A DNA stretch of 64,000 bases, from the NCBI GenBank assembly GCA_014649575.1, contig BMTH01000015.1, forward strand, positions 1 through 64,000, given 5' to 3'. Below, in pieces: positions 1 through 7,634 of the stretch (its first letter is position 1; every line of letters begins with the position of its first letter). The notes beneath the pieces were generated by a model, which had not been told where the DNA came from, ran no database searches, and saw only the letters and a program-made list of their open reading frames with translations. A program made the translations under genes and the position numbers. This stretch comes from Streptomyces griseoincarnatus (GTDB taxonomy: Bacteria; Actinomycetota; Actinomycetes; Streptomycetales; Streptomycetaceae).

Positions 1-501
1 ACCAACGGGCAGCACGCCTACTACCAGTTGATCCACCAGGGCACCAAGCTGATCCCCGCCGACTTCATCGGCTTCGCCCAGCCCGTGGAGGAGCTGAGCG
101 ACCGGCTCGCCGCCCAGCACGACCTGCTGATGGCCAACTTCTTCGCCCAGACCCAGGCGCTGGCCTTCGGCAAGACGCCGGACGAGGTGCGCGCCGAAGG
201 CGTGCCCGAGGACCTGGTCCCGCACAAGACCTTCCAGGGCAACCACCCCACCACCACGATCGTCGCCCGGTCGCTCACCCCCTCCGTGCTGGGCCAGCTG
301 GTCGCCCTCTACGAACACAAGGTGTTCGTGCAGGGCGCGATCTGGAACATCGACTCCTTCGACCAGTGGGGCGTCGAACTCGGCAAGGTGCTCGCCAAGC
401 GCGTCGAGCCCGCCCTGACCGAGGGCGCCGACGTCCCCGGCCTCGACCCGTCCACGACGGCCCTCGTCGCCGCCTACCGACAGCTGCGCGGACGTAGCTG
501 A
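1..501 (+). CDS. pgi: Glucose-6-phosphate isomerase, C-terminal part (5' end outside window)
   Basis: Cytoplasmic enzyme interconverting glucose-6-phosphate and fructose-6-phosphate. The open frame runs from the first base, so only about the last 166 codons are present. The segment starting TNGQHAYYQLIHQG matches the family region around the catalytic histidine (GQHAYYQLIHQG), followed by the ADFIGFA and NHPTTTI stretches and a C-terminal LVALYEHKVFVQGAIWNI-type motif that is strongly conserved in Pgi. It ends in TGA. A hairpin follows 10 bases later. The isomerase links to the pentose phosphate operon 11 kb downstream, as in other streptomycetes. Confidence 0.95.
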   Translation, partial: TNGQHAYYQLIHQGTKLIPADFIGFAQPVEELSDRLAAQHDLLMANFFAQTQALAFGKTPDEVRAEGVPEDLVPHKTFQGNHPTTTIVARSLTPSVLGQLVALYEHKVFVQGAIWNIDSFDQWGVELGKVLAKRVEPALTEGADVPGLDPSTTALVAAYRQLRGRS

Positions 502-510
502 CGCACCGCC

Positions 511-545
511 ACGGGAGCGGACGGCTGCTCGCCGCCCGCTCCCGT
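511..545 (+). terminator. Hairpin terminator after pgi
   Basis: A 10-bp perfect inverted repeat (ACGGGAGCGG at 511-520 pairing with 536-545) with a 15-base GC-rich loop lies 10 bases after the pgi stop. There is no U-tract, as is usual for Streptomyces. Between 546 and 709 I see nothing coding. The converging ABC permease ends at 710. Confidence 0.6.
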
Positions 546-709
546 ACGCGCCCAGGCCCCGGTCCTGTCCCGCCGAGCCCCCGGGCCGGCCGTCCGGGCG
601 CCCGCGCCTTCCGCCGCAGGTGGATCCGTTCGGCTCGCGCCAGGGCGACCCGTACGCCCCGCACCACCGTCAGTCCCGTACGGTCCTGGAGGGCCGCGAC
701 CGAGCCCGC

Positions 710-2992
710 TCAGGCCACCGCGCTCAGGGTGTCCGCGAGGCGGCGGCGGGCGGCGCGGGCGGCGGGGACGGCGGCCAGGGCGGCGGCGCCCAGGACGGCG
801 GCCGTGCCCAGCAGCACCAGCAGCGCGGGCGAGGGCAGCCGGGCGATGCCCGCGCCGATGCCGCTCGACCTGCCCTGGGCGTCGATCAGCCAGTGCGCCA
901 GCGGCAGCCCCAGCGCGGTGGCGAGAAGCACCGCCGCCAGTGCCGTACCGGCGGTGGCGGTGACCGTGACCGCGGTGATCTGCCGGGGCGACAGGCCCAC
1001 CGCCTTCAGCGCCAGCAGGTCGCGCTCGCCCTCGCGCACGGTGCCGCCGATCGCCGTCAGCAGCTCCACCAGACCGATCAGGGCCAGCACCGCGACCAGT
1101 CCCAGGACCACCGCGCGCAGCGGGGACAGCCCGTCCGCCGGGTTGGCCACGGTGTGCACGTCCAGATGGCCGCGGCCCTGCGCCGCGAGCCGCGCCGCCA
1201 CCTCCGCCGGGTCCGCGCCGGGTTCGAGACGGACCTGGTAGTGGCCGGGCCGCATCTCCGGGTCGTTGGCGCGGAGGGTGTCGAGGGAGGTGGAGATGAC
1301 CCGTCCCGCGTTCTCCGACTCGATGCTGCGGCCCACGATGTGCAGGATCTGCGGGCGGTCCCCGACGGTCATCCGCACCCAGTCGCCCACCCGGACGTGC
1401 AGCAGGTCGAGCAGCCCCTGCCCGGCCACCGCCTCGTCCGGACCGTGCGCGGGCCTGCCCTCCGCCAGCGCGAACGGGTACGGGTCCTCGTGCGTGCCGT
1501 ACCCGCGCAGGGCGATCGTCGCCGTCTGGCCGGGGACCAGCGCGGCCACCTCCACGCCCGGGTGGGCGGCGGCGACCTGCGGGTCGCTCTCCAGCAGCTC
1601 CCTCGCCTCCCCGTCGTCCAGCGAGGCGTCGGCGCGGACGCTGAGCGCCGCGGGCAGCCCGATCCGCTCGGGCGCGCTGTGGAAGCGGTCGATCGTCGTC
1701 CACGCGCTCAGCGCCACCACGATCAGCAGCAGCGGCAGCGCGAGTCTGGCCACCGCGCCCAGCGACCGCGGCCGCCGGGTGAACGCCTTGTGCCAGCCCA
1801 GCACCAGCGCCGGAGGCACCCGCGCGCCCAGCGCCCGGCGAGCCGCCCCGCTCAGCCGCCCCGCAGGAGCAGCCGCCGGGCGCGGCACCGGCACCGGCGG
1901 CACCCGGCCCGCGCGCCAGGCGGCCAGTCCGGTCGTCGCGCCGATGAACAGCACCGCCCCCACCGGCACCACGAACAGCGCGGCCGTGTGGCCGGGCAGC
2001 CCCTGCCACACACCCACCGCGTCACCGAGCCGCCCCGGTACGAAGCCGCCCAGCGCCTCCGTGAGCGCGGCGGCGGCCACCGCCCCCAGCAGGGCGTAAC
2101 CGAGGTGCTGGATCAGGAAGACGCGCACCACCTGGCCGGGGGTGAAGCCGATCGCCTTGAGGACGGAGATGTCCCGCAGATGCCCCCGGATGCGGGTGGT
2201 GATCGCGCCGTGCACGGCGAACCCGGCGGCGACCAGCGCACCCAGCCCGAACAGGCCCAGCACCTGCCCCAGCAGCCGGTTGTCGCCCTGCGCCTCGGCG
2301 CGCGCCTGCTGCCAGGTCGCCACCTCGCCGATCGCCCCGGCACCCAGCTCGGTCACCGCCCGCTGCACGGCGTACCCGGTGTCGCCCGGGTCGGCCAGCC
2401 GCAGCCCGATCACCTGCCCGTCCGGATCCGGCACCGCCGACGGCAGCGCCCACACCAGCCCCGCCCGTTCGCCCGGCCGGAACCGGGGCTCGGCACTGTC
2501 CACGACGCCGACGACGGTGAACTGCCGCGCGGTGCCGGGCACGGTGAGGGTGTCGCCGGGGGCGGTGAGCAGGGCGCGGGCCAGGTCGCTCTCCAGCACC
2601 ACGCCGTCGGGCGTCGCCGGGTCCAGCCAGTGCCCGGAGGTGAGGATCGGGCGGCCCACCTCGGGCCGGTCCCGCGTGCCGCGCACCTCGACGGAGGCCC
2701 GGCCGCCCTGCGAGGCGAGGGTCAGCGAGGAGGTGGGGTAAGGGCCGGCGACCGACCGCACCCCGTCCAGACCCGCCAGCCTGTCCGCGTCGGCGGAGGC
2801 GGTGGTGTGCAGGGTGACGTGGGCGCCGTGCGCCTGGGTGAAGACGCGCTGCCAAGGGTTGGTGGCGTACCCGAACAGGGCCGTGGCCAGCAGCAGGGAC
2901 ACCACGATGCCCGCGGTGGCGAGCACCAGGAACAGCGCCTCGCCGCGGTGCGTGCGCAGATCGGAGTGCGCCCAGCGCAGAGTCGCTCGCAC
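710..2992 (-). CDS. FtsX/MacB-type ABC transporter permease, duplicated
   Basis: Membrane subunit of an ABC exporter, 760 aa. A hydrophobic segment near residues 20-45 is followed by a large extracytoplasmic domain. Then come two copies of the FtsX-like three-helix module: one near residues 245-375 with a DISVLKAIGFTPGQV signature, and one at the C-terminus with DLLALKAVGLSPRQI. This is the usual architecture of the long actinobacterial permeases that work with a LolD-like ATPase. GTG start. The partner ATPase lies 75 bases upstream on the same strand. The family handles lipids, peptides or antibiotics; the substrate here cannot be told from sequence. Confidence 0.88.
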   Translation of the reverse strand: MRATLRWAHSDLRTHRGEALFLVLATAGIVVSLLLATALFGYATNPWQRVFTQAHGAHVTLHTTASADADRLAGLDGVRSVAGPYPTSSLTLASQGGRASVEVRGTRDRPEVGRPILTSGHWLDPATPDGVVLESDLARALLTAPGDTLTVPGTARQFTVVGVVDSAEPRFRPGERAGLVWALPSAVPDPDGQVIGLRLADPGDTGYAVQRAVTELGAGAIGEVATWQQARAEAQGDNRLLGQVLGLFGLGALVAAGFAVHGAITTRIRGHLRDISVLKAIGFTPGQVVRVFLIQHLGYALLGAVAAAALTEALGGFVPGRLGDAVGVWQGLPGHTAALFVVPVGAVLFIGATTGLAAWRAGRVPPVPVPRPAAAPAGRLSGAARRALGARVPPALVLGWHKAFTRRPRSLGAVARLALPLLLIVVALSAWTTIDRFHSAPERIGLPAALSVRADASLDDGEARELLESDPQVAAAHPGVEVAALVPGQTATIALRGYGTHEDPYPFALAEGRPAHGPDEAVAGQGLLDLLHVRVGDWVRMTVGDRPQILHIVGRSIESENAGRVISTSLDTLRANDPEMRPGHYQVRLEPGADPAEVAARLAAQGRGHLDVHTVANPADGLSPLRAVVLGLVAVLALIGLVELLTAIGGTVREGERDLLALKAVGLSPRQITAVTVTATAGTALAAVLLATALGLPLAHWLIDAQGRSSGIGAGIARLPSPALLVLLGTAAVLGAAALAAVPAARAARRRLADTLSAVA

Positions 2993-3067
2993 CGGCCTCA
3001 GCCCTTCGCGGGTCGGTCGTCGACGCGTATGCGCGTGCTCGCGGCAGGTCGGTGGGTGACGCGCATG

Positions 3068-3820
3068 TCAGTCCCTGAGCTCCAGCACGCCTGACGCTCC
3101 GGCCCTGCGCGGGGGCGGGCCCGCGTCGAGGGTGGCGTCGTCGGCTATCCGGCCGTCGAAGAACGAGATCACCCGGTCCGCGGCGCTCGCCAGCCGGGCG
3201 TCGTGCGTGACCAGCAGGATCGTCTGCCCGCGCTGGTGGAAGCGGGACAGCAGCCGCATCACCTCGCGCGTGCCCCTGCTGTCCAGGCTGCCCGCGGGCT
3301 CGTCGGCCAGCAGCAGCGGAGGGTGGTTGACCAGCGCCCGGGCCAGGGCGACCCGCTGCTGCTCACCGCCCGACAGCTCGCCCGGCATGCTCCGCTCCTT
3401 GCCCTCCAGGCCCAGCTCGGCGAGCAGTTCCCGGCGGGCGACACGGGCCTTCTTCGGCGGGACCCCGGCGAGCAGCGCGGGCAGCTCCACGTTGTCCGCC
3501 ACCGACAGGTCCGAGACCAGGTTGAAGAACTGGAAGACGATCCCGATGCGCCGCCGCCGCTCCACCGCCCAGCGCGCCTCGCTCCAGCCGTCGGCGCGCT
3601 CGCCGTCCAGCCGGATGGAGCCCTCGTCCGGTCGCTGCAGCCCGCCGAGCAGATGCAGCAGCGTCGACTTGCCCGCGCCCGAGGGACCGGTGACCGCCAC
3701 GAACTCGCCGCGCCTCACGCGCAGGTCGACGCCGCGTACGGCGTGCGCCGGGGCGCCCTCGCCGTGGTGGGTCTTGACCAGGCCTTCGGCGCGCAGCAGG
3801 GGAGCGTCGCTCTCGCTCAC
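3068..3820 (-). CDS. ABC transporter ATP-binding protein (LolD/MacB-like)
   Basis: Cytoplasmic ATPase of about 250 aa that powers the adjacent FtsX-type permease. Walker A GPSGAGKST, signature LSGGEQQR and Walker B LLLADEP with the following H-loop (LLVTHD) are all present. I chose the GTG at 3820 because it overlaps the PadR stop as GTGA, giving translational coupling. A longer in-frame start at 3847 would lie inside the PadR gene. The gene is the middle one of a PadR-ATPase-permease operon, so it is probably repressed by the regulator and induced by the exported compound. No frame damage is seen. Confidence 0.9.
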   Translation of the reverse strand: MSESDAPLLRAEGLVKTHHGEGAPAHAVRGVDLRVRRGEFVAVTGPSGAGKSTLLHLLGGLQRPDEGSIRLDGERADGWSEARWAVERRRRIGIVFQFFNLVSDLSVADNVELPALLAGVPPKKARVARRELLAELGLEGKERSMPGELSGGEQQRVALARALVNHPPLLLADEPAGSLDSRGTREVMRLLSRFHQRGQTILLVTHDARLASAADRVISFFDGRIADDATLDAGPPPRRAGASGVLELRD

Positions 3821-4332
3821 TGAAGCTCCTCCAGCTCTTCCTGACACCGCTCCAGCCAGTCGAGATCGGCCTGCAGATGCAGCATCGCGCCCTCGATCAG
3901 CAGATGGGAGATGCGGTTGTCCCGGTCCTCGGCGGCGGCCAGTTTCGACAGCTGCCGCATCGTGTTCAAGTACTGGCGGCGCTGGCGGTTGATCAGGGAG
4001 ATCTGGTCGGCGAGACCGGTCTGCGGGGCCAGGGCCAGCTTCATGAAGAACTCGTCCCGCACCCGCGGCTCGTCCGCCGTCTCCTCGAACCAGGCGCGCA
4101 GCGCCTCGTGCCCGGCCTCGGTGAGGTGGTAGACCTTCTTGTTCGGCCGGCTCGACTGCTCGATGGCCTCGCCCTCGATCAGCCCCGTCTTCTCGAGGCG
4201 GCCGAGGGTGACGTAGATCTGGCCGACGTTCGGCTGAGGGTACGCGGCGCCCAGCACTTGCTCAAGGTCCTGCTTGAGCTCGTAACCGTGCGCCGGGCCG
4301 CGGGCGAGCAGCGCCAGGAGGGGCAGCCGCAC
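3817..4332 (-). CDS. PadR-family transcriptional regulator
   Basis: DNA-binding protein of 171 aa. The N-terminal winged helix contains the family hallmark LLALLARGPAHGYELKQDL and then VGQIYVTLGRLEKTGLI, with a beta-wing around KKVYHLTEAG. The C-terminal half is a PadR_C-type helical dimerisation region (LEQVLG... QLSKLAAAEDRDNRISHLL). The GTG at 4332 is the start: AGGAGGAG sits seven bases upstream, and the protein then begins at VRLPLL as PadR proteins usually do. It overlaps the ATPase gene by GTGA. PadR proteins commonly repress the adjoining exporter, and an inverted repeat in its promoter region (4388-4402) is the likely operator. Confidence 0.9.
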   Translation of the reverse strand: MRLPLLALLARGPAHGYELKQDLEQVLGAAYPQPNVGQIYVTLGRLEKTGLIEGEAIEQSSRPNKKVYHLTEAGHEALRAWFEETADEPRVRDEFFMKLALAPQTGLADQISLINRQRRQYLNTMRQLSKLAAAEDRDNRISHLLIEGAMLHLQADLDWLERCQEELEELQ

Positions 4333-4387
4333 TCGTGCTCTCCTCCTCGCGCTCCTGGGTAATGTGCCGCAGGACCTAGTATCGCCC

Positions 4388-4402
4388 ATACCTAACGGGT
4401 AT
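4388..4402. promoter_or_regulatory. Inverted repeat ATACC-N5-GGTAT, candidate PadR operator
   Basis: A perfect 5-bp inverted repeat, ATACCtaacgGGTAT, sits in the 126-bp gap between the divergent padR-type gene and the solute-binding protein gene. It contains the octamer TACCTAAC. That octamer recurs in inverted form at 5749-5756 and directly at 5862-5869, in front of the GH13 gene. Position and symmetry fit an operator for the PadR protein, which is inference. Confidence 0.5.
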
Positions 4403-4458
4403 ACATGGCCTCTGACCCCGGCAAGGGTGCCCGGGTGCCGGTGTACAGGGAGGAACCT

Positions 4459-5730
4459 ATGCGGTGGATCCATGCCGCGGGTAGGGGCCTTCTCGTCCTG
4501 ATCGTCGTCCTGACCGGTTATGCCGCCTCCGGGGCGAGCGCCGACGAGGGCCCCGGGGACGGGCGCGGACCGCTCACCCTGGCCACCGCCGGCGATCTCA
4601 CCGGCTACCTCGGCTCCGTCCTCGACGGCTGGAACCGCACCCACCCCGGCGAGGAGGTCACCCTCGTCGAACTGCCCGACTCCGCCGACGAGACCCGCGC
4701 GCAGATGATCACCGACCTGCGGGCCGGTGAGGGCGGCCGCTTCGACGTGCTGAACATCGACGTCAGCTGGACCTCGGAGTTCGCAGCCGCCGGCTGGATC
4801 CGCCCGCTGCCCCGCGACCGGTTCCCGCTGGACGCCTTCCTGCCCCCGGTCGTCGACACGGCCACCTACGACGACCGGCTGTACGCCGTCCCGTACGTGA
4901 CCAACGCCGGGCTGCTGCTGTACCGCGAGGACGTCCTCGACGAGGCGGGCGTCGCGCCGCCGCGCACCTGGGCCGAACTGGAGCGGGCCGCGAAGACCCT
5001 CGCACCGGCGCGCGGACTGGACGGTTACGCGGGCCAGTTCCTGCCCTACGAAGGGCTCACCGTGAACGCGGCCGAGGCGGTCTACTCGGCGGGCGGCACC
5101 ATCCTCGGCGACGAGGGCGAACGCGTCACCGTGGACTCCCGGGCCGCCCGCAAGGGCATCGGCTTCCTGGCCCGCGGGGTCCGCGAGGGCTGGATCCCCG
5201 AGGAGGCGCTGGCGTACAAGGAGGAGGAGTCCAAGCGGGCCTTCCAGGACGGCCGGCTGCTCTTCCTGCGCAACTGGCCCTACGCGTACGTCGCCGCCTC
5301 CGCCCCGGGCTCCAAGGTCGCGGGGAAGGTCGGCGCCGTGCCCCTGCCGGGACCGGACGGCCCCGGGACCAGCGTGCTCGGCGGCTCCAACCTGGCCGTC
5401 AGCAGCCACACCGAACACCCCGACTCCGCCGCGCGGCTGCTCGCGTACCTCACCGGCGAGCGGGTGCAGCGCCAGGTGCTCACGCGCGGCGCGCTGCCGC
5501 CCGTACGGGCCGATCTGTACGACGACCCGGAGCTGGTGCGCCGCTTCCCGTACCTGCCGACCCTGCGGGAGAGCGTGCTGGCCGCCGCGCCGCGGCCCAA
5601 GAGTCCGCGCTACGACCAGGTGAGCCTGGCGGTGCAGGCGGTGGTGCACGACGCGATGAGCGGGCGGCAGACGCCCGAGGCCGCGGTGCGCCGGCTGGCG
5701 GAGGAGCTGGCCGCCGTCTCCTCCCGCTGA
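4459..5730 (+). CDS. Orphan extracellular solute-binding protein (sugar ABC type)
   Basis: Family-1 extracellular binding protein of 423 aa. A charged N-terminus and hydrophobic helix (GLLVLIVVLTGY) are followed by ASGASA-DE, which looks like a signal peptidase I site. The position where a lipobox cysteine would be expected (LTG-C) holds tyrosine at residue 21 (TAT codon). The mature part has the type 1 fold signatures: LNIDVSWTSEFAAAGW, an RLYAVPY-like DDRLYAVPYVTNAGLLLYR segment, FQDGRLLFLRNWPY, and GGSNLAV near the C-terminus. ATG 4459 is preferred because AGGGAGGA lies just upstream; an in-frame ATG at 4405 has none. No permease genes adjoin it directly, and the GH13 cluster begins 184 bases downstream. 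Confidence 0.85.
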   Translation: MRWIHAAGRGLLVLIVVLTGYAASGASADEGPGDGRGPLTLATAGDLTGYLGSVLDGWNRTHPGEEVTLVELPDSADETRAQMITDLRAGEGGRFDVLNIDVSWTSEFAAAGWIRPLPRDRFPLDAFLPPVVDTATYDDRLYAVPYVTNAGLLLYREDVLDEAGVAPPRTWAELERAAKTLAPARGLDGYAGQFLPYEGLTVNAAEAVYSAGGTILGDEGERVTVDSRAARKGIGFLARGVREGWIPEEALAYKEEESKRAFQDGRLLFLRNWPYAYVAASAPGSKVAGKVGAVPLPGPDGPGTSVLGGSNLAVSSHTEHPDSAARLLAYLTGERVQRQVLTRGALPPVRADLYDDPELVRRFPYLPTLRESVLAAAPRPKSPRYDQVSLAVQAVVHDAMSGRQTPEAAVRRLAEELAAVSSR

Positions 5731-5741
5731 CCCCCTCCCTA

Positions 5742-5879
5742 GTTACGTGTTAGGTAACGCGCGCATCTCGTTCGCGCCGGAATCACTCGAATTTGCCCCG
5801 ATCTGCACCGCGTAACCTCCCGGTAGCTTCCGCACGTTCATTGACACCCGCTGTTCACCGCTACCTAACATGCATGCAT
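5742..5879 (+). promoter_or_regulatory. Promoter/operator region of the GH13 sugar cluster
   Basis: The 184-bp gap holds an inverted repeat GTTAC-N7-GTAAC (5742-5758), a TTGACA -35-like hexamer (5841-5846) and possible -10 hexamers TACCTA or TAACAT (5862-5871). A self-complementary decamer ATGCATGCAT lies at 5870-5879, about where transcription would start. The octamer TACCTAAC (5862-5869) and its inverse (5749-5756) match the core of the PadR-side repeat at 4388-4402. Confidence 0.45.
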
Positions 5880-5914
5880 AACGAACAGCGCTCCTCACAG
5901 ACAGGTCAATCGGG

Positions 5915-7534
5915 GTGAACAGGCACCACTGGTGGCGTGACGCGGTGATCTACCAGGTGTACGTCCGCAGCTTTCTGGACAGCACCGGGGACGGCATCGG
6001 CGATCTCGCCGGGGTCAGGGCGGGACTGCCGTACCTGCGGAAGCTCGGCGTGGACGGGATATGGCTCAGCCCGTTCTACCCCTCGCCCCAGCACGACCAC
6101 GGCTACGACGTGGCCGACTACCGCGACGTCGACCCGGTCTACGGTGACCTCGACGAGTTCGACCGGCTGGTGGCCTCCGCCCACCGCCTCGGCATCCGCG
6201 TGCTGCTCGACATCGTGCCCAACCACTGCTCCAGCGAGCACCCGTGGTTCCGTGAGGCCCTGGCCGCCGCACCCGGCAGCCCTGAACGCGCCCGCTTCCA
6301 CTTCGCCGACGGCCGCGGCCCCGACGGCGGTGAGCCGCCCAACAACTGGCACGCCATGTTCGGCGGCCCCGCCTGGACCCGCGTCACCGAGGCGGATGGC
6401 CGGCCCGGTCAGTGGTACCTGCACATGTTCACGCCCGAACAGCCCGACTGGAACTGGCGCAACCCCGAGGTCGCCGGCGAGTTCGACCGGGTCCTGCGGT
6501 TCTGGCTGGACCGGGGCGTCGACGGCTTCCGCATCGACGTCGCCGCGGGACTGTTCAAGCACCCCGGACTGCCCGACTCCCCGGACCCCGAGGCCGACGC
6601 CCGCACCCGCGACTCGGTCAACCCGCTCGCCTGGAACCAGCCCGAGGTGCACGACGTGTGGCGGCACTGGCGCGCGGTGTGCGAGGAGTACACCGCCCGC
6701 GACGGCCGCGAACGGCTCCTGGTCGGCGAGGTCTCCGTGCCCTCCGCCCGCGAGCACGCCAAGTACGTCCGCCCGGACGAGCTCCACCAGGCGTTCTTCT
6801 TCGACCTGCTCGGCGCGCCCTGGGACGCCGACGCCTTCCGCAAGGTCATCTCCGAGGCCATGCAGGACATCGCCGGCACCGGCTCCACCGTCACCTGGGT
6901 CCTCAACAACCACGACCAGGTGCGCACCGTCACCCGCTACGGCGAACCCGCCGAGGGCAGCGGACTCGGCGCCGCCCGTGCCCGCGCCGCCGCGCTGCTG
7001 ATGCTGGCGCTGCCCGGCGCCGCGTACATCTACCAGGGCGAGGAGCTCGGCCTGCCCGAGGTCGTCGACCTGCCCGACGACGTGCTCACCGACCCGATCT
7101 TCCGGCGCACCGGCAGCCGCGCCCGGATCCGCGACGGCTGCCGGGTGCCGCTGCCCTGGTCCGGACAGGCCTCACCGTTCGGCTTCACCTCCGGCGACGA
7201 GGGTGCCAAGCCCTGGCTGCCGCAGCCCGACTACTTCGCCGAGTACGCCACCCACCGCGCCCTCGCCGACACCCGCTCCTCCTGGCACCTGTACCGCGAC
7301 GGCCTGCAACTGCGGTCCGCCCTGCACCAGTTGGGCGAGGGCACTCTCCGCTGGCTGGACACCCAGCCCGGCGTCCTCGCCTTCGCCCGCGGCGACGACC
7401 TCGTCTGCGCCGTCAATTTCGGCACCGCCCCCGTACCCGCCCCGGTCCCCGGCACCCCGCTGCTCGCCAGCGGCCCCTGCCCGCCCGGGGAACTCCCCGG
7501 CTCCACCGCCGCCTGGTGGATCGACGGCTCCTGA
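5915..7534 (+). CDS. GH13 alpha-glucosidase / oligo-1,6-glucosidase-like enzyme
   Basis: Glycoside hydrolase of 539 aa with no signal peptide, so it acts on imported oligosaccharides in the cytoplasm. Conserved regions appear in order: DAVIYQVYVRSF at the N-terminus; DIVPNHCS (region I); GFRIDVA with the nucleophile Asp208; LLVGEVS with the acid/base Glu272; and NNHDQ with Asp334. The PNH and QPDWNWRNPEV stretches are those of the oligo-1,6-glucosidase/alpha-glucosidase subfamilies. GTG start at 5915. It is the first gene of a cluster with a binding lipoprotein and two permeases, the same gene content as alpha-glucoside (agl) loci. The exact linkage specificity is not determined. Confidence 0.92.
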   Translation: MNRHHWWRDAVIYQVYVRSFLDSTGDGIGDLAGVRAGLPYLRKLGVDGIWLSPFYPSPQHDHGYDVADYRDVDPVYGDLDEFDRLVASAHRLGIRVLLDIVPNHCSSEHPWFREALAAAPGSPERARFHFADGRGPDGGEPPNNWHAMFGGPAWTRVTEADGRPGQWYLHMFTPEQPDWNWRNPEVAGEFDRVLRFWLDRGVDGFRIDVAAGLFKHPGLPDSPDPEADARTRDSVNPLAWNQPEVHDVWRHWRAVCEEYTARDGRERLLVGEVSVPSAREHAKYVRPDELHQAFFFDLLGAPWDADAFRKVISEAMQDIAGTGSTVTWVLNNHDQVRTVTRYGEPAEGSGLGAARARAAALLMLALPGAAYIYQGEELGLPEVVDLPDDVLTDPIFRRTGSRARIRDGCRVPLPWSGQASPFGFTSGDEGAKPWLPQPDYFAEYATHRALADTRSSWHLYRDGLQLRSALHQLGEGTLRWLDTQPGVLAFARGDDLVCAVNFGTAPVPAPVPGTPLLASGPCPPGELPGSTAAWWIDGS

Positions 7535-7622
7535 GAAAGCACACCTCGGTCAACACCCGTCCGAGAAGCACACCTCGGTCAACACCTGTCCGAAAAGCAC
7601 ACCCCGGTCACACCCGTCTCCC
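7533..7622 (+). repeat. Three tandem copies of a ~30-bp repeat between GH13 and binding-protein genes
   Basis: Copies at 7533-7562, 7563-7591 and 7592-7622 share the core AAGCACACCTCGGTCAACAC with a few differences, the third being the most divergent. They start at the GH13 stop codon and end just before the ribosome site of the next gene, filling the whole gap. They may be an mRNA element that sets different expression of enzyme and transporter; the role is inferred. Confidence 0.85.
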
Positions 7623-7634
7623 GAAGGGACATCG

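Noticed and set aside
474..3094. Very long open frames antisense or out of frame to the FtsX-type permease and elsewhere (for example also 3817-5649 upstream of the PadR start and 15947-18289 opposite tkt)
   Set aside because: They are Arg/Gly/Ala/Pro-rich with no motif, which is the expected result of third-position GC bias. The opposing genes have clear families.
7533..7622. Possible CRISPR array from the three ~30-bp repeats
   Set aside because: The units are directly adjacent with no spacers and no cas genes are present.
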